NCBI GenBank assembly: GCA_016178705.1
Contig: JACOST010000006.1
Coordinates: forward strand, 1 to 64,000
DNA length: 64,000 nt
From: Deltaproteobacteria bacterium
GTDB lineage: Bacteria; Desulfobacterota; Binatia; HRBIN30; JACQVA1
Direction: 5' to 3'
Within the stretch, counting starts at the first letter, position 1; each line of letters opens with the position of its first letter. Of this stretch, positions 16,401 to 24,839 are shown one piece after another. Under the pieces are notes generated by a model. That model was not told where the DNA came from and made no database searches. It saw nothing but the letters and a program-made list of their open reading frames with translations. The position numbers were made by a program, and so were the translations under genes.

Positions 16401-19038
16401 GGCCGATGGCGTGCGGGTCGATCGGGTGGAGTTTCCCGACGGCCAAGTTGTGGTCGGCGGTGTCAGCGCGACGGGTGATCTGGTGAACACGGCGCAACGG
16501 CTCTGTGAGGCGGCGCGCGCGCAGCGCCGTACGGTGCACGCGATCGAACTGCTGGCGCCGGCCGATGATCGCAATCGTGCCGCGCTCGCCGACGTTGCGG
16601 CGTACTTGGCGGCCAACGAGTTGAATGCGGGCCGCTTCACGGTCACGTTGCTGCCGGCGGCGAGCGGTGGCGTGCATACGACCTTCGTGCCCGCCACTGG
16701 CGGTGTCCGCGAGCGGCACGACCTGCACGGGCTCCACCCCGAGACCGCGAGCCGCATCGATCTCGACCGCTTGGCGGCGTTTGAACTCGAACGCATCGAG
16801 AGCGCGGAGGGCGTCTATAGTTTCTATGGTCGCAGTCGCGCCGTGCCGCGCGACGAGCGCGTGTTCGTGCTCGCCGACGTGCGCGAGCGCGCGGCCGACG
16901 AGCCCGAAGCAGTGCTGCACATCGCCGCCTTCGAGCGCGCCTTTTACGCCGCCACGCGGACGTTGCGTACCACCCTCGGCGTGCGCGATCAGCGCCGGCA
17001 CTTGCAGTGGAACCGCATCGCGCTGTTCGTCGCGCCGGAGATCTTCCTCGATCGCATGATGGCCGAACGCCTGGCGCGGCGTCTGGCGCCGGCGATCCGT
17101 CACCTCGGGTTGGAGAAGGTGGTGGCACGGGTTCATCTCTTCGATCGCCAGGCCCCACGCCGCGCGGCTCGACCGGTTGAGATCGTGATCGCCGACCCGA
17201 CCGGCAGCCGCATGGAGATCACCTGGCGCGAGCCGCATCACGAGCCGCTGCGGCCGGCCACCGACTACGAGCGCAAAGTGGTTGACGCGCGGCGGCGCGG
17301 GCTGGTGTATCCGTACGAAATTATCCGGCTGCTCACCGGCGGGACGCGCGGCAACGGCGCCAGTGCGAACGACTCGGCCGAGTTTCCGTCTGGTGCGTTC
17401 GAAGAGTTCGACCTCGACGAAACGGCTGCTTCTCCGACCGTCGTTGGCGTGGCCGGTCGACCCTATGGATTGAATCCCAGCTCCGTCGTGGTGGGCGTGA
17501 TCACCACGCCGACGGATACGGTTCCCGAAGGCATGCGGCGGGTACTCATTCTCTCTGATCCAACGGTGGGCATGGGATCGCTGGCGGCGCCGGAGTGCGA
17601 TCGGATCGTGGCGGCGATTGATCTAGCGGAACGGCTGGGCGTGCCGGTCGAGTGGGTGCCGGTGTCGAGCGGCGCGCGCATCGCCATGGAGAGCGGCACC
17701 GAGAATCTCGATGCGACGGCGCGAGTGGTGCGCCGCATCGTGACATTCACCGACGCAGGCGGCGTGATTCACGTAATCGTGCACGGGGTCAACGTCGGCG
17801 CGCAGAGTTACTTCGATGCACTCAGCACGATGCTCACGCATACCCGTGGCGTGCTCATCATGACCCCCGGCGGTTCGATGGTGCTCACCGGACGCGCGGC
17901 GCTGGAGGCGTCGGGCGCCGTCGCGGCGGAAGACGAGGTGGCCATCGGCGGCTTCGAGCGCGTCATGGGTCCGAACGGCGAAGCGCAGTACTACGCCCAC
18001 AACCTCGTCGAGGCCTATCGCATTCTCTACGACCACTATCGCTATACCTACGTCGTGCCGGGTGAAGTGGCCCCGCGAGCGCGAGTGACGACCGACTCGC
18101 CGGCACGTTCGATCTGCACGGCACCCTACGACGCCGAAGAGGGGCACGACTTCGCGACGGTGGGAGAGATTTTTGACGACCAGTGCAATCCGGACCGCAA
18201 GCGGCCGTTCGCCATGCGCGCGGTGATGCGCGCGGTGATCGACGACGATGGCGGTCACCTCGAACGCTGGCGGGCGATGGTCGGAGCCGAGACGGCGATC
18301 GTGTGGGATGCGTACCTCGGCGGCCATCCGGTCTGCGTGATCGGCATCGAAAGTCAGAACGTCCCACGCGAGGGCTTTCGACCGCTCGACGGCCCGTCGA
18401 CGTGGAACGGAGGGACTTTGTTTCCGCTCTCCGCCAAGAAGGTGGCGCGCGCGTTGAACGCCGCCAGCGGCAACAGGCCGGCGGTGATCCTCGCCAATTT
18501 GTCGGGCTTCGATGGTTCGCCCGAGTCGATGCGGAAGTTGCAACTCGAGTATGGTGCCGACATCGCGCGGGCGGTGGTGAACTTCGCGGGTCCGCTGCTC
18601 TTCGCGGTGGTGTCGCGTTACCACGGCGGCGCGTACGTGGTGTTCTCGCGCGCGCTCAACGATGACTTGCGCGCCGCGGCGCTGGCGGGCTCGTACGCGT
18701 CGGTCATCGGCGGAGGACCCGCCGCCGCCGTGGTATTTCCCCGCGAGGTGCGCGCGCGTGCGGTCGCCGATCCGCGCATGGTTGCGGTCCGGCGCAGCCG
18801 CATTCAGCACGAGGACGGCGAGCACCACGCGGACATCGAGCGCACGCTGGCCGAGATCATCATCGAGAAGCAGGCGGAAGTGGCGGCGGAGTTCGATGCG
18901 ATTCACACCGTCGAGCGCGCGCGCGCCGTCGGGTCGTTGGAAGCCATCATCCCGGCCAGTGAATTGCGTCCGTACCTCATTCAAGGTCTTGTGCGCGCCA
19001 GCGAGCAGCGTACCGGCGCGGAGGACACAATACGATGA
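13426..19038 (+). CDS. Single-chain acetyl-CoA carboxylase (BC-BCCP-central-CT, eukaryotic order)
   Basis: 1870 residues, ATGA-coupled to the PPTase gene. Biotin carboxylase: ~5-450, with the ATP-grasp loop KASAGGGGRG at 169-178 and EINPRLQVEH at 298-307. BCCP: ~590-660, biotin Lys K626 in EAMKME. A ~600-residue central region precedes YPYE at 1295-1298. Carboxyltransferase: ~1300-1860, with SSGARI around 1415, VMGPNGEAQYY, and ANLSGFDGSPESM. This is the domain order of eukaryotic multidomain ACC, not the AccA/B/C/D subunits usual in bacteria. It should make malonyl-CoA for the operon. A YCC/LCC-type acyl-CoA carboxylase is an alternative. Confidence 0.88.
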   Translation: MTADPIRCLGIVNRGEAAMRCVRAVKSLRALEGGALRALALYTEVDREAPFVRHADIAVALPMRGSAVRAYLDHDLLIQALQEGGADAVWPGWGFVAEDPIFAERVVAAGMRFLGPSGATMRRLGDKIAAKLLAQHVGVPVPPWSGGEVANASAALQHAGTLGYPLVIKASAGGGGRGIRMVETPDELAEAFRAAASEATAAFGDGRVFLERRVVGGRHIEVQIGGDQHGRIIALGCRDCSVQRRHQKVIEEAPPPGVPRERLRELEEAAVALASAVGYCGVGTVEFLVTPSEFYFLEINPRLQVEHGITEAITGIDLVQLQIRLARGEALPDYDGRSRGVAIEARVCAEDPDAGFQPAPGRVARFDPPLGPGVRVDSGVVAGSVVPPDFDSLIAKVIATGDTREEAVARLACALSDFELVIAGGATNKGYLLELLAAPEYRAAAIDTAWLDRWSAGRMQRAALDDDDYGVEALIVAAVVVYQQARYAVRLNFYTDSANVSPTRVPPSLGQQIDLAHRGEQYRVHVFATGSWRYRIHLDGRVGSVTVREDGPHAARLRLGGRMLRVLYDVTDASLRVEIEGRPHRFGRQSAGHVCAGTPAVVIALHVKPGDRVAAGQSLGLLEAMKMEVSFVAPVAGVVTELRVLRGQQVAAGDVLLVIDSASTASVETPNGQRLRVPEQPDPLALFFPTGSAAPDLGAAERADPVVRRVAIDAVREEIRRVLLGYDADAERGVLLAAFLEAPLPAELSETFRRELAEIRHELTLFADIEQLFLRTPRVSATGTLRPSNSARLAMYVRRMRASGAGIAEGFLALVEKALRHYGVPDLAPRASLERAVLRLFASQRAPELRHRLVMGVVQRVVALARAGLYVGDARPLVKALSRIARLRGLVPDALADGATEAGYVIFEGPELERQAARAIARIDDWLATADATPAPPPESVLRQLANAPRPVFERVRRWLDHADPRRRAVALAAHLRWLYAPNVPSAHICTEADGVRVDRVEFPDGQVVVGGVSATGDLVNTAQRLCEAARAQRRTVHAIELLAPADDRNRAALADVAAYLAANELNAGRFTVTLLPAASGGVHTTFVPATGGVRERHDLHGLHPETASRIDLDRLAAFELERIESAEGVYSFYGRSRAVPRDERVFVLADVRERAADEPEAVLHIAAFERAFYAATRTLRTTLGVRDQRRHLQWNRIALFVAPEIFLDRMMAERLARRLAPAIRHLGLEKVVARVHLFDRQAPRRAARPVEIVIADPTGSRMEITWREPHHEPLRPATDYERKVVDARRRGLVYPYEIIRLLTGGTRGNGASANDSAEFPSGAFEEFDLDETAASPTVVGVAGRPYGLNPSSVVVGVITTPTDTVPEGMRRVLILSDPTVGMGSLAAPECDRIVAAIDLAERLGVPVEWVPVSSGARIAMESGTENLDATARVVRRIVTFTDAGGVIHVIVHGVNVGAQSYFDALSTMLTHTRGVLIMTPGGSMVLTGRAALEASGAVAAEDEVAIGGFERVMGPNGEAQYYAHNLVEAYRILYDHYRYTYVVPGEVAPRARVTTDSPARSICTAPYDAEEGHDFATVGEIFDDQCNPDRKRPFAMRAVMRAVIDDDGGHLERWRAMVGAETAIVWDAYLGGHPVCVIGIESQNVPREGFRPLDGPSTWNGGTLFPLSAKKVARALNAASGNRPAVILANLSGFDGSPESMRKLQLEYGADIARAVVNFAGPLLFAVVSRYHGGAYVVFSRALNDDLRAAALAGSYASVIGGGPAAAVVFPREVRARAVADPRMVAVRRSRIQHEDGEHHADIERTLAEIIIEKQAEVAAEFDAIHTVERARAVGSLEAIIPASELRPYLIQGLVRASEQRTGAEDTIR

Positions 19039-19517
19039 TGCACTTGTTTGTTCCCGACATCTCGGTGGCCGAGAAGGTCTTTCGCTCGGTCGTCGTCTAT
19101 CTTTTCATTCTCGCCGCGTTCCGCTTCACCGGGAAACGGCAAGTCGGGCAGCTCACGCCATTCGACTTGGTGCTGCTGCTCCTGATCTCCAACGTGGTGC
19201 AGAACGCCGTCATCGGCAACGACAACTCGCTCGGCGGCGGCCTCATTGGTGCGGTGGTCATCCTCGCCCTGAATGCGGCCGTGGTCGAATTGACGTATCG
19301 CTCCAAGCGCGCTCGACGCTGGCTGGAGGCGGTACCCACGTTGCTCATTCACGATGGCAAGATCCTCGAAGCGAACCTCAAGCGCGAGCGCATCACGCAC
19401 GATGACCTGCTCGGCGCCCTGCGGCGGAGCGGGATCACCGAGCCGTCGAAGGTTCGCTTCGCCGTCCTCGAGGAAAACGGCTCGATCAGTGTGATCCCGT
19501 TGGCCGGCGCAGCCTGA
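19035..19517 (+). CDS. DUF421/YetF-type membrane protein
   Basis: 160 residues with two or three N-terminal transmembrane segments (VVVYLFILAAFRF, FDLVLLLLISNVV, GGLIGAVVILALNAAV). The family signature GKRQVGQLTPFDLVLLLLIS and a cytoplasmic C-terminal domain (PTLLIHDGKILEANLKRERI) identify DUF421. The function is unknown. Its ATG overlaps the carboxylase stop, so it is the last gene of the acyl-synthesis operon. That suggests a membrane role, but this may be only transcriptional convenience. Confidence 0.85.
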   Translation: MMHLFVPDISVAEKVFRSVVVYLFILAAFRFTGKRQVGQLTPFDLVLLLLISNVVQNAVIGNDNSLGGGLIGAVVILALNAAVVELTYRSKRARRWLEAVPTLLIHDGKILEANLKRERITHDDLLGALRRSGITEPSKVRFAVLEENGSISVIPLAGAA

Positions 19518-19657
19518 ACCGCTGCCGCGGCACATCGCAGTCACTTTTGGACGCGACTGATGCGTCGGTGATGCGTCAGTGACGGCTAACGTGCCGACAC
19601 GCAACCTCGCGTGAAGATCCAGCGGTGGAATGGCGGTTGCTGAACTGAAGAGGTTGA

Positions 19658-21808
19658 ATGTTGTCGCGAGTGAAATTCCGTCGAATCTCCTTCGCAGTGC
19701 TCGCCGGAGTGCTGTGCGCTTGCGCATCCGCGTGGGCGCAGACCGTGCCGACGGCGACGCGCATTCTCACTTGGACCCCGACCCAAACCCCGACCATCAC
19801 CATGAGCCCGACGCTGCGTCCGACTCTAACGCCATCTCTCACCCGCACTCGGGTGCCCTCATCGACGCCGACATTCACACCGACGGCGACGCCGACCCGC
19901 ACGCCGAGCAACACGCGAACCGTGACCCCGACGCGCACTCCGACGGCAACCGCGAGCGAGACGCCGACGGTGACCGAGACGCGGACGCCTTCGGCGACTT
20001 CGACCGCGACCAATACGAGAACGCCCTCCGGAACTCGAACGTTGACGGTGACACGAACCGCGACGGCGAGTGTGACCGAAACGCGCACGCGCGTGCCGAC
20101 TGCCACGCGTACCGCGACGATCACACCGCGTCCGACGATCACCGCCACCGATACACGACCGCCGACGGCGACACCGACCAGTTCTCCGACCAAGACGGAG
20201 ACCGCCACCAAGCGGCCGACCAACACTGCTAGCTCGACGGCGACGACTTCGCCGACGCGGACGCCGACCAACACGGCGACGGCGACCAACACACGCGTGC
20301 CCACCGCGACCCGCACGCCGAAGAAGACGAAAACGCCGACGGCGACGCCGTCGCTCACCAGCACCGCGACCGCGACGCGGCCGCCCACCGCGACGAAGAC
20401 GACGACCTCAACGGTGACGCCGGTGCCGACGCGGACGCCGACCGCGAGTTCGACCATGACGAACACGCGGCGACCGACGTCCACTCCAACGGAGACACGC
20501 ACCCCAACGAATACGCTCACGCGCGTGCCGACCATCACGCGCACGCCGACACGCACGCTGGTCCCCACGCGCACCGCGACCGCCACCAAGACGCCAACGG
20601 CGACTGCGACGCCGACGGCGACGGCCACGCCGACATGCGTCAACGGGTTGAACTGGGACTTCTCCGCTGGCGCCCTGATTGATCAGCAGCAAGGCGGCAG
20701 CGTGTGGCTCACCAAGACCGTGCCGACCGACTTCGGTTGGGGCATCTTCTGGCTGCGGGCCGATCCGGCAGTGGCGAACAAAGCCCGCCTCTACTACGCC
20801 CACGTCGATTTCCAGGGACAGCTCACGGTTGGGCCGACGTGGATCATGGACATCCCGCGCGTGACGTCGCGCGATCGCTACTACAACGCGGCGTGGCACG
20901 CTGACCACTACGGCCTGATCATCGCCAGCGTCACCAAGCTCTACTACTACGACCTCTCGATCGACGGAGTGCTCTCGGGGCAGCGCATCGTCGGGCCGCC
21001 GCTGTTCTACAGTTCGGTCTACGACAATGAGGCGACCAGCGACTTCGACAGCTACCCGGGCGGGTTTCTCGGCGTCATCGAAGGCGATTGCGAAGCGCAC
21101 TCGTGCAGCTACGCCTTCCGCCTCGATCCGCACGGGGCGCCGCTCAGCACGGTCTACAATCTCGTCGACTTCGATTTCACCCACTCGTTCTATCCGGCGG
21201 CCGCATACGATGGCGTCGGCTTCTCCATCATCACGGTGAAAGACATCGACATCAGCCTCGGCGGGGTGCAGACGAAATACTTGCCCACCAACGGCTTCGG
21301 CCTGAGCGCTCCGGCGAAAGTGGTGCCCAGCAAAGAGTACCAGTGGGACGAGTTCCCCGACATCGCGTGGAACGGCAATCACTTCGCATCGATCTGGACA
21401 GAGAACTCGCGGCGGTCGAGTACCGCACCGTGGCAGGTGCATTTCGGCAGCTTCCGGCAAACCTGGACGAGCGCGAGTCCGATGGCCGACCAGCTACTCG
21501 ACGTCACCGCGCAGAAGGCGAACGTTCGTTGGAGTACCCAAATCAATGCGGTCGGCGGCGATTGGGTCGTGCACTACCCGCGCTGGCAGGGAGTTGGTGT
21601 GGAACCGCTCGCGGTGTTCCAACTGGTCGATGATCAGGGCAACGTCAACGCGACGCTGACACCGTTCACACTCTCCGCCCCGGCACTCGGTTCCAGTGTC
21701 CACTTCCTCGGTGACAACGCCGGCCGCATGGGCATCGCCCGCGGCGACAACCGCGACGGCGTGTGTGCGGTAACCTTCCAGACATTGGAACCTGCCGCCT
21801 GCCGGTAG
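19658..21808 (+). CDS. Secreted protein with ~290-residue Thr-Pro linker and C-terminal beta-rich domain
   Basis: 716 residues. A Sec signal peptide ([19 protein letters not shown]) leads into about 290 residues of TPT/TAT/TRTP repeats (≈30-325), then CVNGLNWDF begins a ~390-residue globular part rich in aromatic and beta-strand sequence, possibly a propeller. The linker is like that of the adhesin at the left end, so both belong to the same secretome style. The ligand or activity is unknown. On the opposite strand the linker gives a long Val-rich open frame, which is an artefact. Confidence 0.8.
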   Translation: MLSRVKFRRISFAVLAGVLCACASAWAQTVPTATRILTWTPTQTPTITMSPTLRPTLTPSLTRTRVPSSTPTFTPTATPTRTPSNTRTVTPTRTPTATASETPTVTETRTPSATSTATNTRTPSGTRTLTVTRTATASVTETRTRVPTATRTATITPRPTITATDTRPPTATPTSSPTKTETATKRPTNTASSTATTSPTRTPTNTATATNTRVPTATRTPKKTKTPTATPSLTSTATATRPPTATKTTTSTVTPVPTRTPTASSTMTNTRRPTSTPTETRTPTNTLTRVPTITRTPTRTLVPTRTATATKTPTATATPTATATPTCVNGLNWDFSAGALIDQQQGGSVWLTKTVPTDFGWGIFWLRADPAVANKARLYYAHVDFQGQLTVGPTWIMDIPRVTSRDRYYNAAWHADHYGLIIASVTKLYYYDLSIDGVLSGQRIVGPPLFYSSVYDNEATSDFDSYPGGFLGVIEGDCEAHSCSYAFRLDPHGAPLSTVYNLVDFDFTHSFYPAAAYDGVGFSIITVKDIDISLGGVQTKYLPTNGFGLSAPAKVVPSKEYQWDEFPDIAWNGNHFASIWTENSRRSSTAPWQVHFGSFRQTWTSASPMADQLLDVTAQKANVRWSTQINAVGGDWVVHYPRWQGVGVEPLAVFQLVDDQGNVNATLTPFTLSAPALGSSVHFLGDNAGRMGIARGDNRDGVCAVTFQTLEPAACR

Positions 21809-21938
21809 TTGCGCAGGTTCATCGCGTCTGACTCCGCGCGCATTCGTCAGAGCGGGTCCCAAGCGCTCACGTGAGTTGTCCGCTTCATCGAAGGAATGGT
21901 AGACGTTCCGCCGTGCGAAGGATGTTGCTGCACGAGCG

Positions 21939-22202
21939 ATGAGAAGACGCTCCACGCCGAAGAAACAGTTCGCCGTCTGCATCAACAACGACGGATACGA
22001 GGCTTCATTGGAGGCGGGGAAACTCTACCGCATCATCCCCGACGTGCCCGCAAGAGCCCGTGGCTACCTCCGCGTCGTCGACGAGAGTGGCGAAGGCTAC
22101 GGCTACGATGCCGATCGTTTCTTTTGCCTCGAAGTTCCTCGCAAGCTCGCTGAGGCGCTGAACCCCGTTCGTAGCGACCGAGCCGTTTCTCGCCGTGAGT
22201 GA
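21939..22202 (+). CDS. Conserved small hypothetical protein
   Basis: 87 residues beginning MRRRSTPKKQFAVCINN. The pattern FAVCINNDGYEASLEAGKLY...RVVDESGEGYGYDADRF is familiar from small conserved hypothetical proteins of diverse bacteria, which I cannot assign a function. It is a single beta-rich domain, probably cytoplasmic. It lies on the plus strand at the edge of the accessory segment and is not part of the minus-strand group that follows. Confidence 0.65.
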   Translation: MRRRSTPKKQFAVCINNDGYEASLEAGKLYRIIPDVPARARGYLRVVDESGEGYGYDADRFFCLEVPRKLAEALNPVRSDRAVSRRE

Positions 22203-22288
22203 GCACTCCTCGACAATCATCAGTGGGAACGAAGGTTCTCCAAGACGATCCGGGCTCGTGCGCGATCGGTCGCGCCCATCATGCACCG

Positions 22289-22399
22289 GCCGAACGCCCG
22301 CGGCTCAGGCGCGGCGGCGCACTGGCACCAAGCTCCGCCCGAAGCACGCCGACCAAGGGAGCAAGCCCCCCGCTGTCGCCTGGAGCCGTCGAGTTCGGC
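22289..22399 (-). other. attC-like recombination site (integron A)
   Basis: On the minus strand: GCCGAAC (R''), unpaired spacer, CGGCTCCAGGCG (L''), variable centre, CGCCTGAGCCG (L'), spacer, GTTCGGC (R'). Outer boxes pair 7/7. L'' and L' pair with exactly one extra base in L'', the hallmark of folded attC sites. The core is GTTCGGC rather than the commoner GTTRRRY. It lies directly downstream of the small gene 22430-22621, where an attC of that cassette should be. Confidence 0.7.
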
Positions 22400-22429
22400 A
22401 GCGTCCACACAGCTCTACTCTCCTCAGAA

Positions 22430-22621
22430 CTAGAACCCGAGCAGTCTTCTGATGACGCTCCACGCAACGTCAAAAAGCTTACCAACTAGCCAACCCAAGG
22501 ACGTGCTGCGCAGCCACTCCAAGAAGCCGCCCTTGGACGAGGTCGCCGTCGCCTGTTCTCTCTCGCGCGCATTGCCCAAGATCCGTCGCAGTTGTGCTTC
22601 TTCGTCCGGTGTCAGGTCCAT
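22430..22621 (-). CDS. Small protein with C-terminal amphipathic/hydrophobic helix
   Basis: 63 residues: an acidic, helical N-terminus (MDLTPDEEAQLRRILGNA), a short Ser/Gly linker, then FLEWLRSTSLGWLVGKLFDV and AWSVIRRLLGF, which looks membrane-seeking. It starts 18 bp after the GTPase stop, with GAGGAAGG just upstream, so the two are probably co-translated. I do not recognise the family. A membrane anchor or partner for the GTPase is my inference. Confidence 0.55.
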   Translation of the reverse strand: MDLTPDEEAQLRRILGNAREREQATATSSKGGFLEWLRSTSLGWLVGKLFDVAWSVIRRLLGF

Positions 22622-22639
22622 GGTCGATCGTAGCCTTCC

Positions 22640-23395
22640 TCACCCTTGCTGATCCTGGAAGAACCGATCTCGAATGGCGACAGGAAGAAAGTCCGCATAG
22701 TGAAATCCCTTGAGGCCGTCCAGGACCCAACGTCGCTTTGGCATGCAGCTGTCGATGATGCTTCCAAACATCTCTTCGAGATTGTACCTTCGAGCAGCGG
22801 AGAACGGTGTCACAGTCACTTCTCGGCCAAGAATGCTCGCGAACCGCTCGGCTCGATCTCTGCAAATTTCATCGATATTTTCCACCTGCTGAGGGGACGG
22901 CAGATTTATCTTCTCGTTCCAGTTCAGTGGATCTACCAAATCAACTTGATTGAGGCCAAATACGAGCCGACCATGAAATGCGGACAAGAGACGTAGGTAC
23001 TGCTGGTCCAAGGCGATAGCCCTGTTGCGTGCCGCGGTTACCCAGATAACGGCATCACACTGTGGCAGAGCTTCTGTGTACATACGTATGTATGGTGGAT
23101 CTCGTTCGATGTCCTCCCCAAGGCCGGGGGCGTCGAACACACGGAGCGACACAGGGAGATCCTTTCCCTGACCGGCGCGAAACTGTAAGGACAAGTCAAC
23201 TTTGGTGAACGTCTTCGTGCACGCCACAGTGTGACTCACTGGCAGCAAAGTCTTGAAGAGGGCGTTTACGGTCGAAGATTTCCCGACACCTGATACTCCC
23301 ACTATGCCTATGGTAGGCGGATTGTTGTCGACTTCCTTCAGAATCTCCCTTCTTAGCGCGACAAGCTCGTCGTTACTCAGCCCCTTCTCAGCCAT
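22640..23395 (-). CDS. P-loop GTPase of the Era/YfjP-like class
   Basis: 251 residues from an ATG with SD AAAGGGGA 8 bp upstream (a longer frame upstream lacks a site). G1 is GVSGVGKSS (~residues 33-41), G3 is DAPGLGED and G4 is NQVD; the G1-G3 gap holds VACTKTFTKVD as possible switch I. It resembles dynamin-like/YfjP or IRG-type small GTPases more than translation factors. Neighbours are a 63-residue membrane-type protein and a zinc-repeat protein, all on the minus strand. A membrane-associated stress or defence function is possible but unproven. Confidence 0.75.
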   Translation of the reverse strand: MAEKGLSNDELVALRREILKEVDNNPPTIGIVGVSGVGKSSTVNALFKTLLPVSHTVACTKTFTKVDLSLQFRAGQGKDLPVSLRVFDAPGLGEDIERDPPYIRMYTEALPQCDAVIWVTAARNRAIALDQQYLRLLSAFHGRLVFGLNQVDLVDPLNWNEKINLPSPQQVENIDEICRDRAERFASILGREVTVTPFSAARRYNLEEMFGSIIDSCMPKRRWVLDGLKGFHYADFLPVAIRDRFFQDQQG

Positions 23396-23558
23396 CGTCA
23401 ATGTCCCCTTTCTATCTGGTCGCAACTTGGCTGCCCACGCCTTGGCGACGAGCCGCGCGTTCTTCTCGCGTCGGTCTCGATCGCCCTGTCGGCGTGCTAC
23501 GCCATTCGTTACGCACCGACCCCGTGCCTGACGGCAACCCTTCCGAGAGTCATCCCCT

Positions 23559-24299
23559 TCAATGCGGGCTGTATTCCGTCGGTTTCACAAGGCCCACTCC
23601 GCCACAGACGTTGCACGTGTCGGTCTTCTTGGGATCGTAATATCCCCGCCCTCCGCACGGCTTACACTCCCGGTAGTCGCTACGATTGCCTGGCACCATG
23701 ATCTTTCCCTTCCCACCACACACCCTGCAGATGTTGTTGCCCTTCGAGCCACCGTAATGCGGGCCATAATACCCCCACTGGCCGCAGGGGTAGCAATCCT
23801 GCAAGAACGCCTTCTGGCCCTGCAAGCTCAAGGACACGACGCCAAGTCCGCGGCATACAGTGCAGGTATGTTTGTGATCCGGGCGAAAATAGCCCCACTC
23901 TTCGCACGGCCAGCATTTGATGTAGTCGCTGCTTTTCCCCTGAACCACAAGCTCGCCCCTCCCTCGGCAGACGGTGCACGTGTCCTTCGCATTGGAACCG
24001 TAGTAGCCTGCTCCGTCGCATGGCCAGCACTTGCGTTTGAAGGTCTCGGACGGGCCCTCTGGGGGCACTGGCCCGGGTGCTCCAGCGATGACACCGGAAG
24101 CCGCTCCGCTCAAGCCGCCTGAACTTGGTGAACTTGGAGCGTCGATGTCTGATGGGCTCGAAGATGGCTCTCTCTTCGCCTGATCACGGAGATCCTCAAT
24201 GGCATCGGCGGCACGCGCTACGTCTTCAGCTTGCCCACAGTCAGGGCACTCTCGGAAAGCCCCTTGAATTCGTCGACCATGCTCACAAGTGTAGGCCAT
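23559..24299 (-). CDS. Protein with tandem DnaJ-type zinc-binding repeats
   Basis: About 246 residues starting at MAYTCEHGRR, with GAGG ~12 bp upstream. After a CEHG...CPDCG zinc knuckle and a Ser/Pro-rich linker, residues ~95-240 contain four tandem units of CxPCxxxGYY...CxVCxGxG, eight CxxC pairs in all. These resemble the CxxCxGxG modules of DnaJ but have no J-domain. DnaJ needs four such motifs, so this is a doubled array. It likely binds several Zn ions and unfolded protein or nucleic acid. It sits upstream of the GTPase in the same direction. Confidence 0.75.
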   Translation of the reverse strand: MAYTCEHGRRIQGAFRECPDCGQAEDVARAADAIEDLRDQAKREPSSSPSDIDAPSSPSSGGLSGAASGVIAGAPGPVPPEGPSETFKRKCWPCDGAGYYGSNAKDTCTVCRGRGELVVQGKSSDYIKCWPCEEWGYFRPDHKHTCTVCRGLGVVSLSLQGQKAFLQDCYPCGQWGYYGPHYGGSKGNNICRVCGGKGKIMVPGNRSDYRECKPCGGRGYYDPKKTDTCNVCGGVGLVKPTEYSPH

Positions 24300-24589
24300 C
24301 TGCTGCAACGACCTCTTACCTACGCTGAGTCTGAGTCGCAAAGCTGTACATCCCCACTAACCCCAACTATACCCCTCGCTTGACGATGACGCCGCGCTTT
24401 CCCATGATCAGTCGGTTCCGCCAGCCAAACAAGAATTAGCCCGCGAGGCCGACTAGACTGATCACGCGAGCTTCGCGGGTCATCCAATTCACCTTCCGGC
24501 TGTCCGTTACTCCAGATCGCCTGCGCCGTCTAGGTCTTTTGGCCACCGGGTGGTGGCGCACGGGGCCAGATACCCGCCAGGCTCGCGGG

Positions 24590-24790
24590 TTATCCCCCGA
24601 AGGGTTCCTCCGCGAGCAGCCGATCCGTCGGGCTCTCGACGCTGTGACCGCCGCTGTTGAGTACGCGAGTGTAGATCATTAGTTGTGGCCACGTCGCCGT
24701 GCCCGAGGAGTTCCTGTAGGGTGCGGATGTCGTACCTCGCCTCGATGTGTGTGGCTCCAGCGCGTATCGCACGACCCCGGCGCGCGGCGT
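24590..24790 (-). pseudogene. Remnant of integron-type tyrosine recombinase (C-terminus), locus A
   Basis: The minus strand reads GATHIEARYDIRTLQELLGH then GDVATT, and after a +1 shift (one extra A near 24680) MIYTRVLNSGGHSVESPTDR LLAEEPFGG stop. The LLGH...TT and [21 protein letters not shown] signatures match the C-terminus of integron integrases (IntI) and close tyrosine recombinases. The N-terminal four-fifths is absent, and the catalytic HxxR box just upstream is unrecognisable. The ~290 bp between it and the zinc-repeat gene hold no gene; GTTAGTG/GTTGGGG words at ~24350-24362 might be an old attI. Confidence 0.8.
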
Positions 24791-24839
24791 CCTCGTAGCG
24801 CGTCAGGCGGGCCTGGGTGCAATCAGAGGTCGCACGCGG

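Noticed and set aside
17623-18984. 453-codon minus-strand frame within the carboxylase
   Set aside because: Shadow of the CT domain, no motif.
19576-20643. Long minus-strand Val/Gly-rich open frame
   Set aside because: It is the antisense of the Thr-Pro linker; ACC/ACG-rich repeats give endless GTV/GVAV on the opposite strand. No start signal or domain.
24300-24589. attI site of integron A
   Set aside because: GTTAGTG/GTTGGGG words are suggestive but too short to call without an intact integrase or comparison.
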